A stretch of DNA of 64,000 bases from Hsuehochloa calcarea (GCA_036346395.1 CM070601.1:6455383-6519382); one strand, 5' to 3'; shown: positions 47,401 through 60,140, numbered from the stretch's first letter. The notes: generated by a model not told the origin, from the letters alone. Translations and numbers: made by a program.

Positions 47401-48289
47401 ACGAGTAGGAGTAATAATTTACAGGTTGTTGAAGATAGCTGTTCGTGTAGGTGCTCGTGGTTGGTTTCTGATGGCGGCTTTACCATGCATGCAGGTGCAC
47501 GGGAACTCGTACGCGCTGGTGGTGAGCATGGAGAACATCACGCTCAACTGGTACTGGGGAAACAACCGCTCCATGCTCATGTCCAACTGCCTCTTCCGCA
47601 TGGGCGGCGCCGCCATCCTCCTCACGAACCGCCGCGCGGACCGCCGCCGCGCAAAGTACCAGCTCGTGCACACCGTCCGCACCCACCACGGCGCCGACGA
47701 CCGCGCCTACAGCTGCGTTTTCCAGGAGGAGGACGAGACGGGCCGCGTCGGCGTCGCCCTCTCCAAGGACCTCATGGCCGTCGCCGGCGAGGCCCTCAAG
47801 ACCAACATCACCACCCTCGGCCCGATCGTCCTCCCCATGTCCGAGCAGATCCTCTTCCTTATGTCCCTCATCGGCAAGAAGATCTTCGGCCTCAAGATGA
47901 AACCCTACATCCCGGACTTCAAGATGGCGTTCGAGCACTTCTGCATCCACGCGGGGGGCAGGGCGGTGCTGGACACGATCGAGAAGAACCTGGAGCTGAG
48001 CGACCGGCACATGGAGCCGTCGAGGATGACGCTGTACCGGTGGGGGAACACGTCGAGCAGCTCGCTGTGGTACGAGCTGGCGTACACGGAGGCGAAGGGC
48101 CGCGTCCGGCGCGGCGACCGCGCGTGGCAGATCGCGTTCGGGTCCGGGTTCAAGTGCAACAGCGCGGTGTGGCGCGCGCTGCGGAGCATCGACCCAGCCA
48201 AGGAGAAGGCCGGCAACCCGTGGGTGGAGGAGATCCACCGGTTCCCCGTCGACGTGCCCAAGGTGGAGACCGTCGCGACGGCGTCGTGA
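44466..48289 (+). CDS. 3-ketoacyl-CoA synthase (fatty acid elongase), one intron, frame break near the start
   Basis: KCS enzymes condense malonyl-CoA with long-chain acyl-CoA in the ER and set chain length of very-long-chain fatty acids for wax, suberin or sphingolipids. Exon 1 is 44466-45208 and exon 2 is 47495-48289 (TGA 48287-48289), separated by a 2.3-kb GT-AG intron. Two N-terminal membrane spans are visible (YHLAVSNALYILLAPFAAAV and LLANLPLAVSLLAAAAVLAT), then the FAE1/CUT1 domain (AVYLLDFACYKPP). The catalytic triad would be Cys233 (GGMGCSAGLISIDLAK), His400 (HFCIHAGG) and Asn433 (RWGNTSSSSLWYE), numbered on a 512-aa frame-restored length. As given, exon 1 is 743 bp, one short of a multiple of three. 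The frame with the ATG leaves the family sequence after codon 52 (around 44621-44633, TCCGGGTCG), while everything from ASADLAAGYDYLL onward is one frame over. I place this as KCS by motifs; the subfamily is not assigned. Confidence 0.88.
46911..47286. mobile_element. MITE with about 60-bp inverted ends in the KCS intron
   Basis: The left end (CATCTTTTTAAACGATTTAG, CAAATATAGCCCTTGCG) matches the reverse complement of the right end (CGTCTTTTCCAAACCATTTA, GCAAATGTAGCCCTCGTG) and continues for about 60 bp to AAAAATAG. The total is about 376 bp and non-coding. A target duplication was not clear. Confidence 0.7.
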
Positions 48290-51200
48290 GAGTGAGACTC
48301 GTAGTCGAGCACAAGGTCGTCGTTAGTTTTTTTTAACCCTCTCGAAAGTCGAAATGAAAGAGAGATCCAATTAATGTATGTTAAGTCATTGTGGTGTAGA
48401 GAGAGAGAGTTGTGAACATTCAAGTTTGATGGTTTGAGTTGGCTGACTTGATTTGGAACTTTCAATTGGGCCGGGGTTAATTTCGGCTCCCAATAAGCAT
48501 TTGCAAATTGTACAAATATAGACTAATAACATGCCTAGACCTACTGGGACATTATTTGATACTCCTGTTTTATCTGCACTATATTTGGTATCATGCCTGT
48601 TTGTGGTTTTCGAATTGGGCTAATAAAAGAAATGAAGCCCAACCCAGTCAGATGAACGGTTGGGCCAGCCACCCTTTGTGTCGGTTTTATTCTCTTGCTT
48701 CCTCGACATGTTTCCTTTTCCTTTATCTCCCCTTGTATAATTAATGACTAGTAGGGTGTCTGCGTTGTAATAAGGATCCTAAAAGAGAGTGATATATATT
48801 AGCAGATATGATTTTAAATCATATAATAAATATCAATTTTCTTTCACATATATATAAACAGATATACTAACTTGCCTATTGTATCACCTACTACTACTAT
48901 TACCCAAAAATTAAAATTTTGAGCTAATTGATTGTTTACCTTTGAAACTTGAAGTTGACACCGATTTCCCTCCTCGATGCGTTGCCCATTTTCAGTCATT
49001 GCCGACCAGCAAGGAAGAGGACTATACGTTGACGGTCGCCTTCTTCCACCCTTAACCCAAGATGCAACTCAGTTTCCACGGCCATTGGGCTCTGCAGCCT
49101 TTTGCTATGCACATCACAGCGAGGAGGTGGGAGGTCAGGGAAAGAGCGGTGGCGGCATCGCGGTGGTAAGCGAGGAGGAGACGATGCTTGCTCGGCTAGC
49201 GCGGAGTTAGGAGGCGGCAACGCATGAGAGGATTAGGATGAAGAGGACACAATGCGGTGAACTCGAGACAGTGGCGTAGCGAGGGAAGGGCACCTTAGTC
49301 TCTGCTTCTTCCTCATGCGCAGTCATCGCCTCCTCTCCTCCCTTCTCTCCCGGTGCATTCTCCCGTCCCCGATGCCGCCTTACCATGCCACCACCTCCCC
49401 TCCCCTCCCTTCCTCGGCACCGCCGCTTCTCCTCCAAGATACTACCGCCTCCTCTCCTCCCTTGACCAAGGGTGGCAAAGATGGTTTCTTAGGGGTGATG
49501 ATGCGAGGGTCCCACTTGGTACTTTTTCATTCATCAGTTGTTACAGTGACTCATAGTCAGTTATTAGACTCATCGGCATCATGATTGGTTTATAGCACAT
49601 TTTGCCACAATTAATTTTTAAAGGTCCGCAGGATTCAATTTTAGACGAAGAAATCCATAGGAAAAGTTGTAGTAAAACTCGGCAAAAAATCTTCCCCACC
49701 TCTAAAATTTGCTACCCTATTTCACGAATATTCGCAAATCACCCTACCATTGGATGGTAATATCCTTTCCGACGACCCAGGTAATAGTGGAGGGAGAGGG
49801 AGGCACACCATTGGTTGGTGCACCTGAATATACCACCAAAAATCTAGAATTATTTAATTTCAGTTGAATTATAGATAAACATTGGGCATTATCATTTGAC
49901 ATAACACACACTTGAGTCGTACAAGCATGAATTGAATTATTATGAACATACACTACATTGTTATAGGAAAAAAAATATTTTTTTTAGTTCTTGGTACATG
50001 GGTAAAAACTGAACTTACGCCTGCAAGTTGTGTGAGGTGATGGGGACTACCAAATTAAGAGTCCTATCATCATATCCATGTATCTAATTAGTTTATATGC
50101 TTTGCCAAGAAACTTTTTATTCAATTGCTCACATGTGTATCCACCTTCTTATCTCGCATACTCTACATATTACCGAAGAATGTATAAATTATAGGCTAAA
50201 GATAAACAAAAGAAAAATGAAAATACACAATGCAATAAAAACCAATTCCATACCACTTGTAGAACTAAAGCACCACCTCAACAGGCCATGCCAACTTCAT
50301 GCTGCAGAGTGCTGTGAACATCAATAACACAACTCTCACTTAGAAGAACACATAATCCATGCAACATTCGGTAGCATGTAACAAAAGCATGATGAGTGAA
50401 TTCGCGAATAGCTATGACATCTAATATGATATCAAAAGAGAAAAATATAATCTGAAATTATGCCACAAGGCTCGAGTAAGTAAATAGCAAATTTTACTAT
50501 CCAAACCGTTAATACAGCAGAAATCAGAACTTTTCTTGTTTCATACAACATTCGGTAGCATGTAACAAAAGTAATATGAGTGAATTCTGAGCTGGCCTCT
50601 TCCTCTTTTCCTTTCCCCGCCGCTGCTCCACTCCCTCCCATGGATTCCGCCGAAATCCCCAAACAAGACGCCGCCTGCCCCCGCCGCCTCCTCCTCCTCC
50701 TCGCGCCGCCACGGAGACGACTGCTCTGCCACAGCGCCGGTCGACCTTACCAGTAGATAAGGCGTCGCTCGCCCGCGCTTACATGGGCTGTTGAAGATGG
50801 ATGGTGGTGGCCAGACCCGCTTGGATCCTGACCAAATCCGCCGTACGTGCTCACGGCAGGGAGCAGTGTTGTAGCTGCGCGTGCACTGCTTTTGTGGGTT
50901 TTGTTGTGGGTTGGTGCTTATTTGTTCTCTTGTTCTTGTGCTGTCTTCATTGCATTTCTTGTGTGGAGTTGTATTTGACCTTGGATTTTGGATGGGGCGA
51001 GGCCGTGCAGAACCGAACGGCATTGGCGTTGGGTGAGAGCAGAAAGGGCAGAGAGCGCGGGCCGTGGAGCGGTTGAGAGCAGGAAGGAAGGAGGAAAAGC
51101 AAGTCTGGGGCAGACTAGAGGCAACGACGGTGATGAAGAGCGGGAAGGAGAGATCAAGTGAGGTCAGTCTAATTTGGGTTGTGAAGAAGTAAAAAAAACG

Positions 51201-51540
51201 CAGTGTAGAACATGTGCTGCATATATGAATTTGGCATGGATAGTTATATATACTAGATTTGATATTTTTGGGTACAACTTTCTGGTTGTAGTGTTCAAAG
51301 GGGAGGGCTAAATATCGTTTCTATGGGCTATTTTTTAGAGCCTGGCAAACATCTTTTTATTTTTTAGAAATATTCTGAGAAGAACTGCATTACGGCTTAA
51401 AGAGTGCTGATTAGCACTCAGTCAGCCTTCATGGTCAAATATAGCCTCTTTTTTAATACAAATACTTTTCTCATGTTCACCATTTACAAAGATTCTCGCC
51501 AATTGAAACATGTGTTGCATTGTCATACAATTACTATTGA
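48290..51540. other. Spacer downstream of KCS
   Basis: 48290-48500 is probably the KCS 3' untranslated region, with an AGAGAGAGAG run at 48399-48408. 49000-49560 and 50570-51130 are GC-richer with short frames on both strands, none recognisable. 50575-50720 has a CTCCTCCTC tract. The CATTCGGTAGCATGTAACAAAAG segment is present twice, near 50364 and 50550, as a direct repeat about 190 bp apart. Confidence 0.35.
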
Positions 51541-51544
51541 ATTG

Positions 51545-51850
51545 CTGCGTATATAAGCTACATTTTTTTAGCCACATTTCTGAATTACTGTTGCATCTGA
51601 AACTATGAACAGGGTAAAAAATGCCTTGTCTTACCTGAGTACATCAATTAGCACCATTGTTCCTGCTGCTCATGGATCATCATAATTAAAAGTATATTTA
51701 TCACAACCAGGTGTTAAAAATCCTAAAGATTTCTTTCACAAAAATGAAAACCTGTTGCTTGTCCTTTCCATTTTGTTTCAACAAAACCTACTAGATTAAT
51801 ATGACAATTGTATTACATTTTGTAGCAAGGGCGTGGGCGCTATGAATATA
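51545..51850 (+). repeat. Copy 1 of a diverged about 250-300-bp direct duplication
   Basis: It shares ordered blocks with 52540-52790: GCGTATATAAG(C/T)TAC, ATCAATTAGCACCATT, GAAAACCTGTTGCT and TTTTGTAGCAAGGG(C/T)GTG. Copy 2 is shorter. The surrounding sequence reads like intron or untranslated sequence, not like a known element. Confidence 0.75.
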
Positions 51851-52539
51851 GGCATCTCTTAGTTTCGTATGCCTCCTCACTGTTTATGAATTTCCCCCTC
51901 TGATTTCGTCTCTATCTCCCTTGCTAGATTTTTTTGTACTTTCTTTTCGCATGGCACGTTCATTTTGCCTAGAATCATGTTCTGTTCTCTTGTTTGATGT
52001 GCAGCTGGTTCAGGTGTACTTTTGTTAATTTTAAGACTTAACACAATTTTGTGTCTGCATTTTCTTTAGTCTGCCCCTTTGTGATTGTTAGATCAAAACT
52101 TCACAGTAGTATGTTTTTGCCTTTCTGTGCTGGTTATGACCTTGTAGGTTAGTAGCATAGTTCTTTTTTGGTATCATTTATTTTGGTTTGATTTTGACTA
52201 GTAAGAAATGATCGATCAAGTTAGGGATTAGTTAGACTACATAAGTACTTGTGAATTTAGGGTTCTCTTGGTGTGCTCAGAATTCGGGTCATTTAATCTT
52301 ATATTGCAATTGACTCTTGGAAAAAATGTAGTTTTCATGACAAAAATATCTTACCATTCTGATTTGGTCCCATGATTACTTGTGCAAATTTCGCTGCAAG
52401 CCACTATTGTTGTCACATTTGTTAATCCATTTGTCTACGCAAGCAAAAGGAATATCAATAGTCTGCTTGGGCTCTGCTATTATTTCCTTTTCAGAACAGC
52501 TTAGAGTTCCTAGCAAATTCTATCGCCAAGTATTTTTGC

Positions 52540-52790
52540 GTATATAAGTTACTTTTTTATACAGTCACATGTTTGAGTTATTGTTAAATCTGAAATTATG
52601 AATAAGGTCCAGAATGCCCTGTCCTGCATCAATTAGCACCATTAGCACGACCATGTGCTAAAAATCCTATAACTGTCTTTCAGAAAAATGAAAACCTGTT
52701 GCTGTGCTTTACGTTTGTTTTGCCAAAACCTGTTAGATGGCTGTGACAATTATCTGAAATTTTGTAGCAAGGGTGTGCGCTATGTATTTT
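52540..52790 (+). repeat. Copy 2 of the diverged direct duplication
   Basis: See the copy at 51545. The two lie almost exactly 1 kb apart in the same orientation. Confidence 0.75.
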
Positions 52791-55700
52791 TTATCTTACC
52801 AGAACTTCAATCTTATTACCCAAATCAATAATTGCTCTTCTTACATGCCTACATATTTATTAGATGCACCAATGATTTCGAAGATTTCCCAAACAAGAAA
52901 TTAACTCTATTACTTTGCTCGAAAAATTGCCGTTTGGTTAATTAGCAGCTTTTGATCCTTCTTTATCTTAAATGATCATTCATTGTAGTAATTTACACTT
53001 TTTTTTGTGATATCTTCCTGCAGGACGCTACCAAGCTAATCTTTCTGGCCTAACAATCAATTCTTTCAGTACCCTTTCCTCATCATGGATTTCTTTTGTT
53101 TATGCTGGTGAATGGTGATGCATGACAGCTATATCTTTTTTTCGTTTGGGTTTACCTAGGAAATCTGGCACTGTGTGGTTTGAAGATAATAAACAAACCC
53201 TTCAGTACATCAAACTCACAAAATGCTTGCTTACACAAGTTGCATGTACAACTTAGGCTCAACAGTCCATTGGTTCAAGGGCTGAAGAAGCAATCCCTCC
53301 GTGGGGCGTTCTGAAACTGTTGTCTTTTTTTGTTCGTATTTAGCTTTCATGCCGGATTTTGCTCTATTCACCAAATTGCCCAGGTTACACAGTATGTTAA
53401 CGGGAGATCCTTATTAAATCTCCCATTTTTCACCAAGTTAGTGTTGCATGCGTGTCTCATGATTCATAGTCAGCCATTTGAGTCCATTGCGTCCAGTGTA
53501 CCTTTGTGGAGTACTATCCTAATATCTTTCTTTCTTTTTCTTTTTTGCTATTTGCACGTATTGTTTTGTTGCTTTAGTTATTGCTCCCGCTACTTTTGGC
53601 GTCCACGATGATGTTGATATATGATCTGAATTCTAAAAAGATAATGATTTGGAGACGCGAAGCGTCGATTTTGGATTTGTTTTCATCTTCGACTCGAGTT
53701 AGTTTTATACCACTATATATATCCCTTGTAAGCCGCATGAGAAGAGTAGATGACTCATGAAAATCTATGCATTTTGTAAATATTTTTTCTGATATAGTGA
53801 AGGTCGCCGTCGTGCTTCTGTGATTTTTTTCTTAAAAGAGTTTTTCATGTAAAAATCGATGTCTCCTTATTTTTAATTTACTTTGTTATTTAACTCGATT
53901 TCTAACACATGGAGTCACATGTTTCGGCAACAAAAAACACTATAATTTGGAATGTAATATAAACGCTATAGTATGTACTTACTCAGTGAATCCTTACTGA
54001 TACAGACATTAATGCACTGCTCTAGCCGCTCGCCAAGGCGTGTAGAAGGTTGTAAGCTCCTTCGGTCAAAACACGCGCCTAACATAAAACCAAAAGAGAA
54101 AAAAATATAATATGAAACTACGCTGCGACGTTTGAGTCAGTGAATAGACAATTTTACTTGTTTGACATCTATATATTATAATATAATTATATATCTATTA
54201 AATATTAACCACTTTGATCATAGTAGGTAATTTAACCTAGATATCTGCAGCTTCGTGGTATGTCAACATGGAGCAATCAAGCAACCTGAAATAGGGGGGG
54301 GGGGGGACACTTATGAAGAAAAGTTCCAAACATTTCAGTCAAATTATTAAAGTGAACTCGTATGAAACCATGTTAGAGCAATCTGCTCTCTGCATGTATG
54401 GAAAAATTTGACCGACGAATCTTTAACCCACAAACATTATATACAACACAGTAAAAAGTAGGCATCAAAACTAATTTGCATGCATGTTATAGAACAAGAT
54501 GGAGCATACTGCTCTCTGCATGCATATGGGCCTGAGAATCGGCATCCGTCTATGTATTAGAATCCCTTCTTTTCTTTTCTTTTTTTTAGCGAAACCCATT
54601 GTCACAGTAAAATATTTCATATGAAGCAATCCAAATAGAAATATATACATCCACACAAAATCTCAACTGAAACCTCTACCTTGGCGATTGAAGCAGAGCA
54701 AGCAACCAAATACTATTCCTTGGGACTCACGATACAACGGAGAAGCAAATGATGTCCTCCAGAGTTGAATGACTGAGGCGTTCGTTACCAGAAAATATGT
54801 ACTCTTTTGTGAAAAAATACCCCAAGGACAACCATCATGATTATGAGAGCATGTTCGTTACCAGAATGATTATACAGCTACAACACCTGTAATTAAATGT
54901 AAATAAAATTCTACCTTTAAACGAAAAAAATAAACAAAGTGAGCGAGAGATCTCACTAGCGCGCGGGAAGAGGGACGTTGGCGTGGCCTACGGGAACGCG
55001 AATGTGACGTCCAACGCGGACAACCCAACCTCGCCGCCGTCCTCGCCGCCAACTCCATGACACGAGTGCAAGAGATTAATCAAGAACCCTGAAACCGCTT
55101 GATTCCGCACCAAACCCACTAGTCTTGGAGCTCAATCCGCCACCCACCTCGCAAGCTCCCCATTACCGCGGCGCACCCAAGGGCTTGTGGGTTGCTCTCC
55201 TGAGGATTTGAGCTTCTTTCGGTCAAGAAGGAGGAGAAGAGGGAGGGAACCACGACTGCGAGAGACAAAAAAGTGTGGAGCTCTTACATTGCGTGATGAT
55301 GAAATGATCGTGGGTGAAGTGTAGGGGATGAGACACAAATCACACGATAGAGCGGTTGGGGAGGAACAATAGGCCGAGCGTGTGTTTTTTTTTTTGGTAA
55401 CAGGATGGGGCGATTCGTTTTGCTGTGTGGGGGTAAACCCTTTTTATTGATTTAGATAGGACGCGTACATCTGAAGCAATTAAAGAAGACGGACGCTTGC
55501 TATGCCTTCCACTTCTTATCTATTATTTATATTCCCTTTTTCAAGGACCTCGCACCCGTTACTCCTCATCCACGCATCCATCTCTCTCATCCATTAGGCC
55601 ATTAGAACATCAAACCTTCTTTGATCTCTCGATCCCCACCTCACTTCCCCCTCCTCGCCCCTCTAGTAGCTCAAGGGTAGCGGACATCGCCGCCGAAGCC

Positions 55701-56275
55701 TGCTGCTAGAATCGAAGATTAAGTAAGTTTCTCATCGTAGATCTAGGCGCTAGTTGTGCCCATTAATTAAAGAGTTAATTCATCTAAGTTAGAGAAAATA
55801 GTTAATCCATTTTGAGTGAGATTGAAGACTAAGTAAGCTTTTCAGATTGAAAATGTCATCGAAGAGAACAACTATACCCTTCCATTAAGTGCTATAGAAA
55901 GGTAAGAGATGCACGATAGTTTGTCTGGGTGGTGGCTATGTATAAATGCTTAAAAATAGAATAAATAAAGGTAAAAGAGGGAAAAAAATGTTGAATATAT
56001 ACACACAAACTTGAAAGTTAAAAGAGAAAAATCAAACAGGGCCTGTAATGAGCCAAGCGAAAAGTCAACTACCGTCAACTACCGCATCAAGTCCCAGACC
56101 ACTTTTGCTTACTGCGAAGACAAGTTAATTACTGGAAATTAACTTGTACTAGCAACAGTGCTACTCGCTAGTACTACCCCCCATAAACTGTAAACCCAAT
56201 GCATCTGCTGTTGATCAATATAATTAAATTGGTCAACGTGTTGATGCACTCGATCTAGTGCAAAAACTATCCAGA

Positions 56276-56302
56276 GTATATATATATATATATATATATA
56301 TA
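56276..56302 (+). repeat. (TA)n microsatellite
   Basis: About 13 TA units. Confidence 0.95.
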
Positions 56303-56933
56303 TCAATCGATTCGATAGATCGACATTGCACATGCAGCGTTGAAGCTTGGTTTCGACTTGTCGTAGAAATGCAAAATGAACTGCTCCCTTGAGTACATTT
56401 CGGTTTGAGTGAATTTTTCTCAAAGGATTAGCATCCATCTAATATAATCCCAGAATTCTCCTTTTTTGAATAAATATAAATGGTATGCAAATATTGTACA
56501 AGAAACCCTTGTTAGATTCGCGTTATCACTAAAAAAAATTAGTGTTATCACATGAATATGCCTTTCTTCTTCAAATAGTGGGGTGGGAGACGATCCGGGG
56601 GATTCGAATCATCTGTATTACTGTAGAGATTTCACTTTGTGAACAGTTTTTTGTGAGGATATGAACAATACTCTACAGCAAAACGGTAAAAAATCATCGT
56701 AGCAAGAGTGAAATATGCATGGTAGCGAAAAAACATCGTAGTAAAAATACTGTAGCGATTGATCTGAACCTTCGATTTTCGATCAACTGGTGGAGATCAC
56801 TCATAATGTCATGTCACTGTAGATCATCTGTATTGAATACTTAATGAAGAGGATCCAATCCGATCTGGGTGGTTTCATACTTTTATGTAACCTTTGGGAT
56901 TCATTGGACAATGGATGCATACAAATTACTTTT

Positions 56934-57420
56934 ATGTAATTAAGTAATCATAATTAATTAGTGTAAATGAAGTGTTAATTAATTAATTAGTCGTCATTTA
57001 TATTTTGTAATTTAATTTAGTATAGTTCATTAGTGCAAAATAAGACGTCAAATTTACGTTATCATAATTTATTTGTTGGTAAGTAATGACTCGTACTTAA
57101 TTAGTGGTAAATAATTAATCGTAATTAATTCAGTGGGAATTACTTAGATGCGATGAATTACTCGTAAGTAATTTATTGAAAAGTAATTAAATTATTGCTA
57201 ATTAATTAATTAATTATTCATATTTACTTACTCGTGTTGAATTTCTTACTTGTATGCAATATGTCGTAATTGTGTGTCATGAGTAATTAGTGGCAAATTT
57301 AAAACTCATAATTAATTAGTATATTTTTTTAGTCCTATTTAATTAATGGCAATTGAAGAAATAATCCATTGTAAATAGTTGTGTACAGTTAATTAATTAG
57401 TGCATTACACACCTTGTTTG
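56934..57420 (+). repeat. Degenerate TAATTAATTAGT-rich array
   Basis: Dozens of TAATTA, GTAATTA and AATTAGT motifs with irregular spacing give very high AT content. It resembles the AT-rich interior of the element at 20561-22090 in style, but not in exact sequence. Confidence 0.6.
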
Positions 57421-57561
57421 TTATATTGCATACACTGTTTAGGTAATTTCAAACATACAAGACTTGGTAGTATTTTATGGTGACGGTCCTGTACAGGGCG
57501 ACCCCGATGGGTTGGACCTGTCAAGATGCCAGTACAAGGTGGTCCAGGCGGAGGGGCTCGA

Positions 57562-59076
57562 TGAAAGCATCTAGGCCCCTAAAAATTGTATTTTGGTAAT
57601 TAATGACATTATGTGAATATGAGACTAACATGTTTGTTGAAGTGATTACAAGGCATAGTCCCAAATGACAAAGTGAAACCAAGGAGCTGCATGTCAAAAA
57701 TTGTTGAGAAGATGGAGTTGATCTTAAAGACAAGGTACAAATAGACTAGGACCCCTTTGAATTTTACCGGTCTTTGGAGTATGGAGGAAGACCGGATTAT
57801 AGGATAAATGTCGTACTATTAAGGGGGAGCTTGTCTAGTAGCTTGAAAGCATCTCATTATGCCTTTGGATCAACTTAGGATCATGCATGTTCTTTTGGTT
57901 TGGTTTAAAAGAAAATTCTTTTCTCGAGAACACAATCGGAAGTTAGGCATGTGAATGCGGAACTTCCGCTATGCATTGCTCCAAAAGATGCGGCTTGATT
58001 TTCGAGAGCATCCATTTTCGGACTTAGCGATTTCTCAAGCGCGAAGTTCGCAATGAAACAGCGGAAGTTCCGATTAATCGGTTGCTCAAAATGTGCGGCT
58101 TGATTTTCGAGAGCATCCGTTTTAGGACTTAGCCGATTTCTCAAGCGGAAGTTCCGCAATGATATGAGCGGAAGTTCGATTAATCGGTTGCTCAAAAATG
58201 TGCGGTTGATTTTTCGAGCACCCTTTTAGGGACTTAGCGTTTTAGCGAGTCGGAAGTTCATTGTGTAAAAGCGGATCTTCCGATTAATCTAAGAACCGAA
58301 ATCTTGTTGGCGGAAGTTCGCACATAAATCAACGGCTAGTTGAGCATTTAATGCTCATTGTAATGACAAGTTCTGATGCGCTCGAGTGAAAGCGGAAGTT
58401 CGCACTTTATGCTGTGAAGTTCCGATTTCACGAGATTTGCTGATTTTACGCATAACGGTCATATTTGGTTGTGGGGGTATAAATACACCCCACCTCAGGG
58501 CGTGTTGTTGAGCATTCATTCAATTCATTTGAGCCTTGAGCACTCCTCTCATCTCATTTACTCTCTTTGCACACATTTGTGAGGTAGTGAGCAAGAACAA
58601 GAGCATTGCATTCTTAGTTGATCCATTGGCTCTTGATTGTCGTCAAGTGAAGTTCAAGTTCTATTCTCTTGGTGCTTGTCGGCACCTAGGCGACTTAGAA
58701 AAGTCGCTCGGTGATCTCTTCAAAGAAGCTTGTGAAGAGACCCGATTCTTGTTTGTGATTGGTCGGTGTTCACCAACTCAGGAGAGGAGGAAGAACAACC
58801 AAGTGATCGAGGTAGGCTTAATTTGTGGAGCCGGCTTGAGTGGTCAAGCTTCCTCAACGTGGACTAGTGAAGATCGACAAATCTTCGATACCACGGAAAA
58901 AACCCCCTTATCCTTGTGCGGTTAATTCTTGTCTTTACTTATTGCACTTATTTTGTAGCTCATAGATTGTGTTAAATATCTTTGATTAGAGTATCTTGCT
59001 AATTTCGGTAATTTGATTAAGAAAATTTAGAAACCTCCTATTCACCCCCCTCTAGTCGGTTATCCTTGATCCTACA
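57562..59076 (+). mobile_element. 1,515-bp solo LTR with CTCGA target duplication
   Basis: It starts TGAAAGCATCTAGGCCCC and ends GATCCTACA. CTCGA lies directly outside both ends (57557-57561 and 59077-59081). A TATA box (GGTATAAATACACC, near 58474-58487) and the TTCACCCCCCTCTAG stretch near the end are typical of rice LTRs. There is no internal coding region or second LTR. The insertion interrupts the Mutator-like frame exactly at the duplicated bases. Confidence 0.92.
57960..58300 (+). repeat. Three tandem about 106-bp units in the solo LTR
   Basis: TGCGGCTTGATTTTCGAGAG recurs at about 57989 and 58094 and, slightly changed, at 58201. Each unit also carries GCGGAAGTTC(C)G near-palindromes and GATTAATCGGTTGCTC. 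They lie in the U3 part, upstream of the TATA box. Confidence 0.8.
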
Positions 59077-59235
59077 CTCGATGGGATGAATATTGATGAG
59101 CTTATGAGCTACATCCAAAGGGAGTTCGACACGGAACCAACGACGAAGAAACTTGTTATCAAGGCGATTTCCTACACAAGTAGGGGAGGACAGGGCGTAT
59201 GGGAACTAGTCAATATGAACAGAAGCGTTTCATAG

Positions 59236-60140
59236 GGCCAGTACAAGTACATTGCTTCCCAACCCGAGGCGGCAATATGCGTGAAGCCGATGGTGTACGT
59301 GAATTTCGTACGAAGGTGTCAGAAAACCTTGATGATATTGGTGCCTTGGGAAGCAGGCAACCGCAGTGGAGCTTGAAGATAGTAGTACGAAATATGTTGT
59401 TTTGGAGGAAGTCGATGAGAGAAGAGTTACACATAATTTTGTACAAAATGAGGAGGCGAAACTGTGGTGGTTGGCCCGCATTGACTGCCACTGGTATCTA
59501 CCGGACCAACCTCTCGGGTTGGAGTCCAACGAGGATGCCGACCAAGGGGGAGCGGACAAGGTTGTCCTGGCTACAGGCGAGCAAACAGCCTTGTCCGGAC
59601 CACAGGCGAACGGGCAGGGACATGCAGTGGCGCAAAACGAGTCGGAGCGATGGCGATCGGACAAGGATAATGCCGGGCGGAAGTAGCACGGAAAAGCATA
59701 TGTGTCGACTACCGATACGTCCGTTGTGTCGTTTTTTTATATATCAAAAGCATCTCCAACGGTACCATTTATATCAAAAACTCTAATATAATACAAGCAC
59801 GTGTCAGGATTCATTCATTTGCCCATTTTGGAAATGTAGCATAGTAAGTAGGACAACATAATAGGTTGGTTGTACAAATAGTTGGAATCCAAACACATAA
59901 TAATACCGTGTTTAGTAATTTTATGAATTCAAAGCATACTTTTTTTGTTAGTTAGACCAAAGAAATTGGAGAAAAAACATGCTGGATCTTAGCTAAGAAT
60001 TCAACAAATTGTGGGTAAAGGAAGAACTTCATAATCCAAGTCAAACCTTCTCAGGCTCCTGTGAAGAAATTCCAATCCTACAGGGGTCATTGCGCAAAAG
60101 AGATGAGCTCCCCAAACTACACTGCGAGATAAAGTCTCTC
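59236..60140. other. Spacer and distal promoter of the epimerase gene
   Basis: 59240-59690 is probable transposon-derived sequence with short disrupted frames. 59700-60140 is AT-rich, with no further gene. Confidence 0.4.

Larger units (their letters stand above)
52791..57454. other. Spacer with AT-rich arrays
   Basis: No gene is recognised. A stretch near 53250-53320 follows a TTAG acceptor and would encode SIGSRAEEAIPPWGVLKLLS, but no family or partner exon is known. 54287-54306 contains a run of about 14 G. 54870-55380 is GC-richer. (TA)n lies at 56276-56302. 56735-56860 is the second copy of the repeat at 23855-24165. 56934-57420 is a TTAATTA-rich array. Confidence 0.35.
57455..59235 (+). 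pseudogene. Mutator-like transposase N-terminal remnant, split by a solo LTR
   Basis: 57455-57561 reads DLVVFYGDGPVQGDPDGLDL and on to VVQAEGLD. After removal of the LTR and one target copy, the frame resumes at 59082 with GMNIDELMSYIQREFDTEPT, then KKLVIKAISYTS and VWELVNMNRS, and stops at a TAG near 59233. From memory this is the text at the start of many rice MuDR-type proteins (before the SWIM-finger transposase). Further frames to 59690 contain probable continuation with frameshifts. Confidence 0.6.

Noticed and set aside
47371..48336. 321-codon + strand frame and 252-codon - strand frame over KCS exon 2
   Set aside because: Alternate frames of a GC-rich exon. Only the frame with HFCIHAGG and RWGNTSSS matches the enzyme.
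59199..59786. 195-codon frame after the Mutator-like piece
   Set aside because: No recognisable domain, and it overlaps other open frames in a transposon-derived region. Treated as debris.
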